Source of the DNA: Ignavibacteria bacterium
GTDB lineage: Bacteria; Bacteroidota; Ignavibacteria; Kapaibacteriales; UBA2268
Direction of reading: 5' to 3'
DNA: 46,132 nucleotides
Assembly: GCA_026416955.1 (NCBI GenBank)
Contig: JAOAEE010000009.1
Coordinates: forward strand, 1 to 46,132
A program made the position numbers and the translations under genes. The notes beneath the pieces were generated by a model. That model did no database searches, was not told the origin of the DNA, and saw only the letters and a program-made list of their open reading frames with translations. Position 1 is the first letter of the stretch; every line of letters starts with the position of its first letter. Positions 27,157 through 36,713 of this stretch are shown here, piece after piece.

Positions 27157-28340
27157 TCCCTAAGACCAAATCTTAATCCAATCATCATAAACATAGCAAT
27201 TCCGAATTTGATAGCATTTTCATCTGGTTGGAACTTCGAAGAATGCAATCCAAAGAATTCGCCAATGTATCCTTTTGGTTTTACACCTAAAAACCAAAAA
27301 ACCGAAGGAACGTTCTGTGAATAATATGCAAAATCTTCTGCCCACATCTTCGGTGTAAAATTCAACACGTTTTCACTTCCAAGAACTTCTAAACCTACTT
27401 CTCTTACAAATTTTGTCAATTCGCTTTCGTTTACGACTGGAGGATATCCAAGAATTGGCGAAAAAGAAATATCCACATTAAAAATATTACCAACATTAAT
27501 AGAAACATCTTTAATACTTTGAAGCATTTTTTTTCTGGTAACCTCGCTAAAAGTGCGCAATGTTCCCATTATTCTTGCTTCATCTGGATAAATGTTTGTC
27601 GCAACTCCTCCATTAATGGATGTAACCGAAAGAAGCAAAGGTTCAATTGGGTCGCGCATTCTATTTGGCAATTCGTAAAGCAGGTTTGAAAGGAATACGC
27701 TTGCCCTAATCGGGTCGGACCCTAAATGAGGTTGAGCAGCGTGGGAACTTTTGCCCCTCACTATCCAATATAATTCATCAGCAGAAGCCATAATTGTCCC
27801 CGGGGCAAGTGAAACCTTTCCAACTTCAGTTTCAGGGTCTGTATGTTGTGCAAATACAGCTTCAACATTTGGGTTATTGAGTACCCCTTTTTCAATTAAT
27901 AATTTTGCACCACCTGGTAATTTTTCTTCTGCAGGTTGGAAAATAAGTTTCACACAAACCGAAAGTTCACTTTCATATTTTTTTAACAATTTTGCTGTTC
28001 CAAGAAGAATGGCAGTATGAAGGTCGTGTCCACAGGCGTGCATAATTCCTTTGTTATCCGAGGCAAAAGGAAGATTTGTTTCCTCGCTAATTGGCAAAGC
28101 ATCTATGTCGGCCCGGAATGCAATGCAAGGTTTGTTGCTAATATCCCCTACCAAAGCAGCACCACCAGTTTCTGAATATCTTATGAATTCTAATCCAATT
28201 TCCCCTAAATATTTTTGAATAAATTCTGTAGTTTTAAACTCTTGGAAGGATAGCTCTGGAAATTTATGCAGTGTTCGACGAACTTGAACAATTTCATCAT
28301 AAATATTATCAATTTCGGTGAATAATTCGTCAATTTTCAT
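27153..28340 (-). CDS. M20-family amidohydrolase (N-acyl-amino-acid type)
   Basis: 395 aa, full length for M20D carboxypeptidase-like amidohydrolases (hippurate/IAA-amino acid type). Metal ligands are visible: Cys103 and His105 in MHACGHDLHT, Glu138/Glu139 in QPAEEKLPGG, His166 in AQHTDP, and a late His in FFGLHSSKF (about 366). RADIDALPISEE (about 76-87) is also typical. It hydrolyses N-acyl amino acids or similar amides in the cytosol; the natural substrate cannot be told. First gene of the seven-gene minus-strand cluster, divergent from mutL across 62 bp. Confidence 0.92.
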   Translation of the reverse strand: MKIDELFTEIDNIYDEIVQVRRTLHKFPELSFQEFKTTEFIQKYLGEIGLEFIRYSETGGAALVGDISNKPCIAFRADIDALPISEETNLPFASDNKGIMHACGHDLHTAILLGTAKLLKKYESELSVCVKLIFQPAEEKLPGGAKLLIEKGVLNNPNVEAVFAQHTDPETEVGKVSLAPGTIMASADELYWIVRGKSSHAAQPHLGSDPIRASVFLSNLLYELPNRMRDPIEPLLLSVTSINGGVATNIYPDEARIMGTLRTFSEVTRKKMLQSIKDVSINVGNIFNVDISFSPILGYPPVVNESELTKFVREVGLEVLGSENVLNFTPKMWAEDFAYYSQNVPSVFWFLGVKPKGYIGEFFGLHSSKFQPDENAIKFGIAMFMMIGLRFGLRE

Positions 28341-28402
28341 AAGTATTCTTTTTATTAAGTTGCTTAAATTGAAATAAACAAGTTAATATTTTTTGGTTAA
28401 TA

Positions 28403-30250
28403 TTGGAAACAATCAAAGAAAACAAAATACGCATTTTACCAGAATATATTGCTAACCAAATTGCAGCCGGGGAAGTAGTGCAACGCCCCGAATCTGTCGT
28501 CAAAGAATTAGTTGAAAATTCTCTAGATGCAGGAGCAAAAACAATTGCCGTTATTCTCCATAAAGGTGGTAAGCAACTAATTCACGTTGTCGACGACGGA
28601 TACGGAATGAGCAAAGAAGATTTGGCTCTATCTATTAGAAGGCACGCAACAAGCAAAATTTACACTGCAGAAGATTTAGAAGCAATTCTTACTTATGGGT
28701 TTCGCGGCGAAGCACTTGCTTCGATAGCCTCTGTGTCGAACCTTGAAATTCGAACTAAAAGAAAACAAGATGAATTGGGTTGGAAACTTTTATCGGAACC
28801 AAACAAGGAACCAAGCATTGAACCCATTGATATGGATAATGGAACACAAGTGTTCGTAAGAAATTTATTTTTCAATATCCCTGCTAGAAGGAAATTCCTT
28901 AAATCGGATTTAACAGAATTCCGATATATTTCCGATACATTAATGAAAATAGCTCTTTGTAGGAATGACGTTCGTTTCGTATTTTATGATGAAGATTCTC
29001 TAATTTTCGATGTACATCCAAGCACACCAAAAGAAAGAATCAAAGAATTGCTTGGAGAAACAGTTTACTCCTCAATCATTGATGTAGATTTCGAATATAG
29101 TGGAATAAAGATTTGGGGATTTATTGGTTTACCACATCTGGCAAAAGTTTCTAGAAACGAGCAATTTCTATTCTTGAACGGACGTAGCATACGCAACCGT
29201 GCACTTACCTACGCAGTATTCCTTGCTTACGAACATCTACTCGAAAAACAAACAAACCCTTTTTTTCTACTCCATATTGAACTCGACCCCAAACGGTTCG
29301 ATGTAAATGTCCATCCACAAAAGTACGAAGTTAAATTCGAGGATGAAAAGTTTGTTTTTAATGTTGTCAATTCTGCTGTATCGAAAGCATTGGCTGAAAA
29401 TAATCTTGCTCCTTCTGTTTCAATTCAATCACGTTTTGAACAATTACAAAAGATACCTTCTGAACCAACATCAAATAAATCTAACTTTCAACTTGTCAAC
29501 AAATTAACTGGTGAAATTATTGAAAAAGATGATTTTATCGAAAAAAACAAGCATTACAACTTTACAGAAAGAAATAAATTCAAAGTGAAAGGTATTTCCA
29601 AAGAAGCTTTTCAAAAAAATATCGATATTCTTCTAAAGCAAGAAGGTCAATTCGACGCAGAAACCCTATATCAAAAACCTTGGAAAAATGTTTACCAGTT
29701 ACATAATAAATTTATTTTAGTTGAAAAGGAGGATAGGATAGTTTTAATCGACCAACACGCTGCACACGAAAGAATACTCTTCGAAAAAGCAAAAAAAGCA
29801 ATTTACAACAATCAAAGCCTAGTCCAACAACTGCTTTTTCCAATTGTAGTTCAATTAAATCCATTTGAATTTATAGCTATTAAAGAAATCCAGAACGATT
29901 TATATAAACTCGGCTTTCATTTCCAATTAACTACTAATTCAGAAATAGAACTAATAGCTATTCCATTAGATGTTATCCACAATGAACCAACCTCGATATT
30001 GAAAGAAATCCTTGCTTCTTTTATTGAAACGAGCGAAGTAAAACCATCGGACATACGTGAATATCTAATTGCAACCTATAGTTGCAAAGCAGCAATTAAA
30101 ACAGGTCAATCCCTTTCAAAAGAAGAAATGGAATCGTTAATCGAAGAGCTTTTGAACTGCGAAATACCATTTGCTTGCCCGCACGGCCGCCCAACAATGG
30201 TAGAAATGACAATTGATGAACTAGACAAAACATTTTGTAGAAACCTCTAA
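28403..30250 (+). CDS. mutL: DNA mismatch repair protein MutL
   Basis: 615 aa. GHKL ATPase domain at the N-terminus: IRILPEYIANQIAAGEVVQRP (split: about 9-29), ENSLDAGAK (about 38), DDGYGM (about 64), and TYGFRGEALASI (about 97). The C-terminal domain carries the metal-dependent endonuclease motif DQHA(X)2E(X)4E exactly (Asp450, Glu456, Glu461) plus CPHGRP (Cys592), so this is a nicking MutL of the kind found where no Dam/MutH system guides repair. That fits the near absence of GATC in the window. The start must precede IRILPE; the only candidate in frame is TTG at 28403, so a TTG start is inferred. A hairpin follows the gene. Confidence 0.95.
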   Translation: METIKENKIRILPEYIANQIAAGEVVQRPESVVKELVENSLDAGAKTIAVILHKGGKQLIHVVDDGYGMSKEDLALSIRRHATSKIYTAEDLEAILTYGFRGEALASIASVSNLEIRTKRKQDELGWKLLSEPNKEPSIEPIDMDNGTQVFVRNLFFNIPARRKFLKSDLTEFRYISDTLMKIALCRNDVRFVFYDEDSLIFDVHPSTPKERIKELLGETVYSSIIDVDFEYSGIKIWGFIGLPHLAKVSRNEQFLFLNGRSIRNRALTYAVFLAYEHLLEKQTNPFFLLHIELDPKRFDVNVHPQKYEVKFEDEKFVFNVVNSAVSKALAENNLAPSVSIQSRFEQLQKIPSEPTSNKSNFQLVNKLTGEIIEKDDFIEKNKHYNFTERNKFKVKGISKEAFQKNIDILLKQEGQFDAETLYQKPWKNVYQLHNKFILVEKEDRIVLIDQHAAHERILFEKAKKAIYNNQSLVQQLLFPIVVQLNPFEFIAIKEIQNDLYKLGFHFQLTTNSEIELIAIPLDVIHNEPTSILKEILASFIETSEVKPSDIREYLIATYSCKAAIKTGQSLSKEEMESLIEELLNCEIPFACPHGRPTMVEMTIDELDKTFCRNL

Positions 30251-30280
30251 AAATTGAATTAATACTAGCGTTCAATTTTT
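30249..30280. terminator. Bidirectional hairpin terminator between mutL and hemA
   Basis: AAAAATTGAA (30249-30258) pairs with TTCAATTTTT (30271-30280) around a 12-nt loop. The stem is AT-rich, so weak, but ends in a T-run on both strands and lies just at the mutL stop codon in a convergent gap. It probably serves both mutL and hemA. Confidence 0.5.
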
Positions 30281-30323
30281 AGGAAAAAATCGGTTATCGA
30301 TAAAAAAGTAGTTTGTTGGGAGA

Positions 30324-31532
30324 CTATTTATTTTTTTCTTTCAAGATACTGACAAAAATAGCCTTTGTTCGATGTAAAAGTTGGCGTGTAATCTTATCAA
30401 TTTTCTCTAAATCAGTTGGATGAATTTGAATAATATATTCTTCGATAAGTTCTTTGCGAATTCGTTCAAATTTTTCTGCAAATGGTTCAAAAATTTCATC
30501 TGAGGCACTTTCTTGCCAAGCAAGAAACGCATCTACTTCGTCTTTGATTATTTTCTCGCACAATGGAACTTCATCAAGCCGCAACTTCTGTTGGGTATCG
30601 AGATATTCTTTTAACTTTTCAATATCGTAATAAAATATTTGTTCGCATAAACCATCGATTTGCACATCGCGCGGAATAGCCAAATCCAATATTAAAAAGG
30701 GTTTACCAAACTTTTCGAAAACAGAATTTATTGTTGTCGACGAGATAATTTGATTGGGAGATGCAGTTGAAGTAAACAGAATATCTGAAACTTCCAATGC
30801 TTGAGCTAAATTGTCTAATGGCAAAGCAAAACCTCCATACTTTTCTGCTAAAGCTTGGGCTTTATGCAAAGTTCTATTAACATATACAAAATTTTTGAAA
30901 CCTTTCTTGCTTAGTTCCTCTGAAATAATAATTGTATTTTCGTTAACTCCAACAATAGCAACCGAGCTATTATCTTTCAAAAAACTAATAATAATATCTG
31001 CGGCAATTCCAGCAACAGAAAATCTGCCTTTCCCAATAGATGTCGAGTTGCGCACCAACTTCCCGCAACGGAACGCAGCGTGGAACAACTTGTGCAAGAT
31101 TTTGTCAACAGTCTTTACTTGACAGGCTATACTATAAGCCTCTTTCACTTGCCCTTGAATTTGATATTCTCCAATAACAAGTGAATCTAGCCCGGAAATT
31201 ACACGGAAAAGATGCTCTATTGCTCTTTTGCCGGAATAAGAATAAAACAAATTTTTCTTTGAAGTAATGTCTATTTGGAAAAATTGTTTATAAAATTCCT
31301 CGACAATACCCCAAGGATTAATTCCATTATGGTGAGAAAAGTATATTTCGCTTCGGTTACAAGTGGAGACAAAAACAACCCCTTCGATTCCAATTTGCGA
31401 TGCAAAAAGTTTTAGTAGGTGATTAAAATTGAAACGCGGGATTTGACATAATTCCAAATCCTTCACATTAGCAGTTTTAATGTTGAGCCCAACAACAGAA
31501 ATTTGTGTTTCTTCGACCATTGCAACCTTCAA
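30324..31532 (-). CDS. hemA: Glutamyl-tRNA reductase
   Basis: 402 aa. Reduces glutamyl-tRNA(Glu) to glutamate-1-semialdehyde, the first step of C5 tetrapyrrole (haem, cobalamin) synthesis. Catalytic Cys58 in VSTCNRSEIY, the specificity segment ISGLDSLVIGEYQIQGQVKEAY (split; about 112-133) and the domain-joining helix are intact. The NADPH-binding loop reads AIVGVNENT (about 192-200) where the family normally has a GAGEM-like glycine loop; the middle glycine is missing, while the following VNRT (about 214) is normal. No other hem genes are adjacent. It lies 29 nt after the CoA-disulfide-reductase-like gene on the same strand. Confidence 0.93.
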   Translation of the reverse strand: MKVAMVEETQISVVGLNIKTANVKDLELCQIPRFNFNHLLKLFASQIGIEGVVFVSTCNRSEIYFSHHNGINPWGIVEEFYKQFFQIDITSKKNLFYSYSGKRAIEHLFRVISGLDSLVIGEYQIQGQVKEAYSIACQVKTVDKILHKLFHAAFRCGKLVRNSTSIGKGRFSVAGIAADIIISFLKDNSSVAIVGVNENTIIISEELSKKGFKNFVYVNRTLHKAQALAEKYGGFALPLDNLAQALEVSDILFTSTASPNQIISSTTINSVFEKFGKPFLILDLAIPRDVQIDGLCEQIFYYDIEKLKEYLDTQQKLRLDEVPLCEKIIKDEVDAFLAWQESASDEIFEPFAEKFERIRKELIEEYIIQIHPTDLEKIDKITRQLLHRTKAIFVSILKEKNK

Positions 31533-31561
31533 AAAACCAAATTACTATTTTTCATCTCTAT

Positions 31562-33226
31562 CTACAAAACCGCCTTTAACTTTTGTATACCACCAGGTAA
31601 ATAACCCACCCTATCTACACCTAAATGTTTTAGCATAATAGCAACTTCGAGCGAACGCTGACCCTTCTGGCAAACACAAAGAATGCTTTCCTTTAAAGGA
31701 ATTTTCCACAATTCATTCTGAATATTGTCGTAATCTATGTGTAAACAACTAAATTCTAAAGGCATTTTTTGCAATTCGCTATCTCTTCTTAAGTCTATCA
31801 CGACCCAATTACTTAAACTTTCTAAAAAGACATCAGAAGAAATAGGGATAACATCAAACATTTCTTGATTTTGAATAATTCCACCCAAATAATTCAAGGG
31901 ATTAATTGGAGAAGAATGTGGGGGAGTGTATGAGTGCTCAATGTTTAACAATTCTGAATAGTTTGCTTTTTTATCCAACAAGATTGAAAATACATCAATA
32001 TATCTTGTTATTTCTCCTTTGCCACAAATCTGTAATCCCAATAACCCTCCAGAAGATTTTTCATAAAGAATTTTGGCAAACAATACATTTGATTCTGGAA
32101 AATAGTGGGCTCTATCGTAAAAGGAACCTTCCGCAAAATTGAAATCCAAACCATTATCTTTACAACCATTAATATTTAATCCAGTAACCCCAAAAATGAC
32201 ATCAAAAATTTTCAAAGAAATGCTCCCAACAGCACCAACAAATTTGCTTGGTATGCCAATAATATTCTCGGCAACAACTCGCCCTTGACGATTCGCTAAT
32301 GAGCCAAGTGGAAAAATCTCGGGTTTGCCAGTCACTAAATTCTTTGTTTGAATACAATCCCCCGCTGCAAAAATATTTTCAAAATTTGTTCTTAAGTTTT
32401 GGTCGACTAATATTCCACCTGTTTCCCCAAGTTGAACCCCAGAATTTCGCGCCAATTCAACATTTGGTATTACTCCAAGAGCAAGAAAAACAAAATCTGA
32501 AAAGAAAGCACCTTTATCTGTTTCTACTTTTATCGAATTTCCATCCCTAGACACTTGTTCGACATTTACACCTAACTTTACATCAATGCCATTCCTTTTA
32601 AAAATATTTTCGAGCAATTTAGAAAAATCTGAGTCAAAATACCGAGATAAAAGGAAATTTTCCTTTTCCAAGATAGTAGATTTTATCCCCCATAAAGAAC
32701 TGACAGAATAAGCAAGCTCACAACCAACGAAACCACCACCAATAATCATAGCATTTTCAATTTTCCCTCTTTCTGCCAAATGGCGAAAATTTTTTGCATC
32801 TAAAGGAGAATGAAAATACGATATTCTTTCGGAATTATCTACGGGAAACTTTGGTTTAATCGGTTTCGACCCAGTTGCAATTACAAGATAATCGTAATCC
32901 AAAGTGGCTTGTTTCCCGTAATGATCTAAAATTTCGACTTGATTTTTCGTTGGAAGAATTTTTGTACAAGTTGTTTCTACTAGAACTTTAATTTTCTTAG
33001 CATTCCAAAAAAATTCTGGGGAACGAAGTGTCCCCCAAGAAGTAGTCATTAAATCTTCAAAATTGTCAATTTCTCCACCAATAAAAAAAGGCATACCACA
33101 AGCACCAAAAGATACAATTGGGAGTTGTTCAAGAATAATGATTTCAACTTCGGAGTTCAATCGTCGAAGCCGCGAAGCTACTTTGCACCCCGCCGCCATT
33201 CCTCCAATTATTACTACTCTTTTCAT
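31562..33226 (-). CDS. CoA-disulfide reductase/NADH oxidase-like flavoprotein fused to rhodanese
   Basis: 554 aa. FAD-binding IIGGMAAGCKVASRL (about 6-20), redox Cys43 in FGACGMPFFIGG, NAD(P)H-binding MIIGGGFVGCELA (about 160), second FAD motif NIFAAGDC (about 283-290) and the dimerisation domain (about 330-440) define a single-cysteine pyridine-nucleotide disulfide oxidoreductase of the CoA-disulfide-reductase/NADH-oxidase/persulfide-reductase group. The last ~100 residues are a rhodanese domain with active Cys519 in VCQKGQRS. In relatives with this fusion (CoADR-RHD), the pair reduces CoA disulfide, CoA persulfide or polysulfide. It is the first gene of a unit with hemA. The substrate is inferred from the family. 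Confidence 0.9.
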   Translation of the reverse strand: MKRVVIIGGMAAGCKVASRLRRLNSEVEIIILEQLPIVSFGACGMPFFIGGEIDNFEDLMTTSWGTLRSPEFFWNAKKIKVLVETTCTKILPTKNQVEILDHYGKQATLDYDYLVIATGSKPIKPKFPVDNSERISYFHSPLDAKNFRHLAERGKIENAMIIGGGFVGCELAYSVSSLWGIKSTILEKENFLLSRYFDSDFSKLLENIFKRNGIDVKLGVNVEQVSRDGNSIKVETDKGAFFSDFVFLALGVIPNVELARNSGVQLGETGGILVDQNLRTNFENIFAAGDCIQTKNLVTGKPEIFPLGSLANRQGRVVAENIIGIPSKFVGAVGSISLKIFDVIFGVTGLNINGCKDNGLDFNFAEGSFYDRAHYFPESNVLFAKILYEKSSGGLLGLQICGKGEITRYIDVFSILLDKKANYSELLNIEHSYTPPHSSPINPLNYLGGIIQNQEMFDVIPISSDVFLESLSNWVVIDLRRDSELQKMPLEFSCLHIDYDNIQNELWKIPLKESILCVCQKGQRSLEVAIMLKHLGVDRVGYLPGGIQKLKAVL

Positions 33227-33397
33227 TAAGTTAAATAAAAAACAAAATTTAATCCTTATTGATTACTACACTAAATTTAAATATGTTTTGTGACTTTTTT
33301 GTTGTTAAACCTTTACAATAAACTAAAAATAAAATGAATTAATTTCCATAATGTAAATTTTTAAAAATCGTTTATATTAATTTGATTTTTTTAAACA

Positions 33398-34924
33398 ATG
33401 GTGAAAATGAAGAAGTTAATAATTTTACTTTTAACTTTAATAAGTTACAATAGTGTATCGAAAATTAGACTTCCAGAAATAATAAACGAATACCAACCTG
33501 CATTACTCCCTATCATATCTCCTAATGGAGATGAATTGTTTTTCAGTAGAAAATGGCATCCAGAAAACACTGGTGGAATTAGCGATGACGATGACGTATG
33601 GGTATCGATACGAAAAAGCAACAATGAATGGAATAAACCAGTTAAGCTAGAAGAAACTATTAATAAACCGACTAGTAATTCTTTGCTATACATTTTCCCA
33701 GATGGTAATAAAGTCCTACTTTCGGGGGAATACTATAAGAAAGAGGCTCAACTTGCAATAACACAGATAAACGTAAATTACTTTGCAATAGCGAAAAGAA
33801 TAAATGGAAAATGGCAAAAACCAGAACCTTTGTTCATCGAAGATTTTTATAACAAAAGCAAAAACTATTCTGCAACAATTTCGACCGATGGGAAAGTTTT
33901 AATTATGAGTTTGCAAAGAGAAGATTCTTTTGGTTCATTAGATTTATATATTTCTTTTTACAATCCAGAAACTAAAACTTTTTCTAAACCAGCCAATCTT
34001 GGTAACAAAATCAACTCCAAAGGTGTAGAAATTGCTTGTTTCTTAGCATACGACAGTAAAACATTATATTTTGCAAGCAATGGAAGGAATGGCAAAGGAA
34101 AATTCGATTTATACCTTACTCGTAGGTTAGACGATACTTGGGGAAATTGGTCGGACCCCATACCTTTGGATTTTATCAACAGCCAATGGGACGAAAACTC
34201 TTTATCATTAAACTTAACTGGTGATACAGCATATTTTACAAGTGGCGATAGTATTTCCGGACGTGAAGGAATATATTTCGCTGTTTTACCTAACGAGTTT
34301 AGACCTTTACCATATTTGGTAATTCAAGGGGAAATTCTTTCTGTTGATGGAAACTCAACTGCAAAAATTAATGTTCCTGCTGCTTTCAAAATAGATAATT
34401 TTGAAACAGATTATGTTTTCTACGATACAGTTTATAATAGTAATTACAGATTTGTTGTACCAAACAATACACAATACAACTTTTTTGTATCTGCAAAAAA
34501 TTACAATGATTATTCTTTTTCTACATCATCATCAAAATTTGTAGAACCAGCAATTCAAAACTACAACATTACTCTTAGAAGAATTAAGGAGAACAAAACT
34601 TTTATTGGTCGAATATACTTCGAAACAGATAAAGACTCTTTGAACAAAAAATCTTTTATTAGATTAAAAAAACTTATCGAGAAAATAAATCAAGAAAAAC
34701 TTTCCAAGATACTTGTTGTTGGGCATACAGATGAACTTGGGACCGAGGAATATAATCTTCAACTTTCAATAAGAAGAGCCGAAAACACTGCAAAAGTAAT
34801 TAAATCGATTCTTAATCTTCCCGATGATATTTTCGAAATTCAAGGGAAAGGCAAAAGTGAACCTATTTCAAGAGATTTTTCCAAAAATCGAAGAGTAGAA
34901 ATTTATCTTGTTGGTTATGAGTAA
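33398..34924 (+). CDS. OmpA-family protein with PD40-like beta-propeller
   Basis: 508 aa (505 if ATG 33407, MKKLIILL, is used). Signal peptide about 1-22. Residues about 28-310 carry repeated propeller blades of the PD40/TolB-like type (PIISPNGDELFFSR, SATISTDGKVLIMS, CFLAYDSKTLYFASNGRNGKG, NLTGDTAYFTSGD). Then comes a beta-sandwich-like linker (about 312-400) and an OmpA C-terminal domain (about 403-508) with GHTDELGTEEYNLQLSIRRA, which should bind peptidoglycan. The layout (propeller, sandwich, OmpA) resembles PorE of the type IX secretion system but lacks the PorE TPR part and lipobox. Its last 8 bp overlap the next gene, so the products likely work together. Confidence 0.85.
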   Translation: MVKMKKLIILLLTLISYNSVSKIRLPEIINEYQPALLPIISPNGDELFFSRKWHPENTGGISDDDDVWVSIRKSNNEWNKPVKLEETINKPTSNSLLYIFPDGNKVLLSGEYYKKEAQLAITQINVNYFAIAKRINGKWQKPEPLFIEDFYNKSKNYSATISTDGKVLIMSLQREDSFGSLDLYISFYNPETKTFSKPANLGNKINSKGVEIACFLAYDSKTLYFASNGRNGKGKFDLYLTRRLDDTWGNWSDPIPLDFINSQWDENSLSLNLTGDTAYFTSGDSISGREGIYFAVLPNEFRPLPYLVIQGEILSVDGNSTAKINVPAAFKIDNFETDYVFYDTVYNSNYRFVVPNNTQYNFFVSAKNYNDYSFSTSSSKFVEPAIQNYNITLRRIKENKTFIGRIYFETDKDSLNKKSFIRLKKLIEKINQEKLSKILVVGHTDELGTEEYNLQLSIRRAENTAKVIKSILNLPDDIFEIQGKGKSEPISRDFSKNRRVEIYLVGYE

Positions 34925-36629
34925 GTTTTTTTATTTATTCTTCTCTTTTTTCTTTTTTTCGAATATCAATGCCTATTGCTTAAAACCTATTGATTACGTT
35001 GTTATTCCTAAGATAGAAATATTAAAACTTAATTCATATCAACGTGTAAAAATTGAATTCGACAAAAAGTACGAAAAAGGAACACTAATCGTTAAAAGAA
35101 AAAAACTTTTTGAAGATGACTGGCAAAAAATCGACACTGTTCCCCCCAAAAATTCAATCTATTCAGATACACTTAATCAAAAAGACTATTTCGAGTATGG
35201 TTTTTTCTATTTTTCTGATACACTAAATGCCTTCGGCTATTACATAATTGGAAATAAAGAGGAAATAGAAACATACCAAGGAAATATTTTGATTTTAATT
35301 GATTCAACAATTGCTGAAAGTATTGCAAACGATTTTCAAATGTTTACTTCCGATTTAGTGTCGGACGGTTGGTATGTTGAAACAAGAAAAGTCCCACGTT
35401 GCGAAGGTTTTAATCCTATTGAAGTCAATAAAGTGAAACGAATTGTCAACTCATTCAAGAGGCGTTGGAAAGACAAATTTAAAGTTCTTCTAATTGTTGG
35501 TAGAGTTCCTGTCCCTTACACTGGAAATTATACATTCGATGGTCATTCCGACCATTTTGGTGCGTTTCCATCCGATTTAGTTTACGTAGTTGATGATTCA
35601 TTGTTGACAGACGAAATTGAGTACAATCTAACCGCCACAAGGGAAGAAAATTGGAATGTCCCATTCGACTATAAATTCGACCAAATCACACTCCCAAAAA
35701 ATATTTCTATTGCTATTGGTAGAATTGATTTTTCGAATTTGAATTTCTTTAATAGCAACGAAAAAGAACTACTCTCGAACTATTTTAAGAAAAACCATCT
35801 TTTTAGGATTGGTAAAACAAAGATAAATCTTTGCGGATTAATTGATGATGGTTTTGGAACACAAAGTGATGAAATTTTCTCTTCTAATGCTTGGATGAAC
35901 TTTTTTCCTATTTGCGATTCTATAGTAGAAGGTAATATGTTAAATCACGTTAATAAAAACTATTATCACTTTTCCTATGCTTGTAATTCTGGTTCATATA
36001 CATCTGTTTGGTCTTCAATTAACTCAGAGGACTGTGCAAGAAATAACATCTTCTCGACTTTTGTATTTCTTTTTGGCTCTTACTTTTGGGATTGGGATAC
36101 TAAGAACAATTTACTTAGGTCAGTAGTAGCATCATCACCAAATGTTCTATTAGCATCCTGGATTGGAAGACCCTTTTGGCATTTCCACCATTTAGCATTT
36201 GGTTTACCATTTTATTGGTCTTACATTGCTACTGCAAATAACCAATCATTGTATCAAACCACTGGTAAATATGGTTATAAAGGTATGCATATTGAAACAA
36301 TTGGCGACCCCACATTAAGAATCGTTTATCCTAAACCAATCGATAGTTTAGAAGTGTTCACCCACCCTTCAAGGAAAATTTGTATAAAATGGTTAAATAA
36401 CAATATTCAAGATAATTTGATTGGATATCAAATATCAAGAAAAAGAAATAATGAATTTCCTTTTAAAGAAATTGCTTTTGTTGGAAAAGAAATGGAAACC
36501 TTTTGCGAGGACTTTCCCGGACCTGGAACATATCTCTATCAAGTGAATGCAATATATTTAATAAAGAATAAATTTGGAACTTACTTTGCCCGAAGCATAG
36601 GAATTATTAGAGAAGTGGAAATCAAATGA
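34917..36629 (+). CDS. Secreted gingipain-like (C25-type) protein with FN3-like tail, uncharacterised
   Basis: 570 aa from ATG 34917, which overlaps the upstream stop codon; an in-frame ATG at 34908 is the alternative. Signal peptide about 1-19. The central part resembles clan CD/C25 proteins: LLIVGRVPVPYTG with DGHSDHFGAFPSD (about 192-222), SYACNSGSYTS (about 355-365) with a candidate nucleophile Cys, GSYFWDWDT, GRPFWHFHH (about 418-426) and the closing IGDPTLRIV (about 464). I recall this motif set from uncharacterised secreted proteins of several phyla. The usual catalytic GHG of gingipains is not evident, so activity is uncertain. Residues about 475-570 form an FN3-like domain. No T9SS sorting domain is seen. 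Confidence 0.72.
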   Translation: MSKFFYLFFSFFFFSNINAYCLKPIDYVVIPKIEILKLNSYQRVKIEFDKKYEKGTLIVKRKKLFEDDWQKIDTVPPKNSIYSDTLNQKDYFEYGFFYFSDTLNAFGYYIIGNKEEIETYQGNILILIDSTIAESIANDFQMFTSDLVSDGWYVETRKVPRCEGFNPIEVNKVKRIVNSFKRRWKDKFKVLLIVGRVPVPYTGNYTFDGHSDHFGAFPSDLVYVVDDSLLTDEIEYNLTATREENWNVPFDYKFDQITLPKNISIAIGRIDFSNLNFFNSNEKELLSNYFKKNHLFRIGKTKINLCGLIDDGFGTQSDEIFSSNAWMNFFPICDSIVEGNMLNHVNKNYYHFSYACNSGSYTSVWSSINSEDCARNNIFSTFVFLFGSYFWDWDTKNNLLRSVVASSPNVLLASWIGRPFWHFHHLAFGLPFYWSYIATANNQSLYQTTGKYGYKGMHIETIGDPTLRIVYPKPIDSLEVFTHPSRKICIKWLNNNIQDNLIGYQISRKRNNEFPFKEIAFVGKEMETFCEDFPGPGTYLYQVNAIYLIKNKFGTYFARSIGIIREVEIK

Positions 36630-36651
36630 TATTGACTATTCAACTCATTTA

Positions 36652-36678
36652 GCAAATTGTTGCTAATTTGCATTTTTT
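36652..36678 (+). terminator. Hairpin terminator after the OmpA/C25 pair
   Basis: GCAAATT (36652-36658) pairs with AATTTGC (36665-36671) around GTTGCT, followed by A and six T (36673-36678). It closes the two-gene unit and separates it from the DUF2723 gene. Confidence 0.6.
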
Positions 36679-36713
36679 GAATATTAATTGATTTTTAATA
36701 AAAGGTTATTTAT

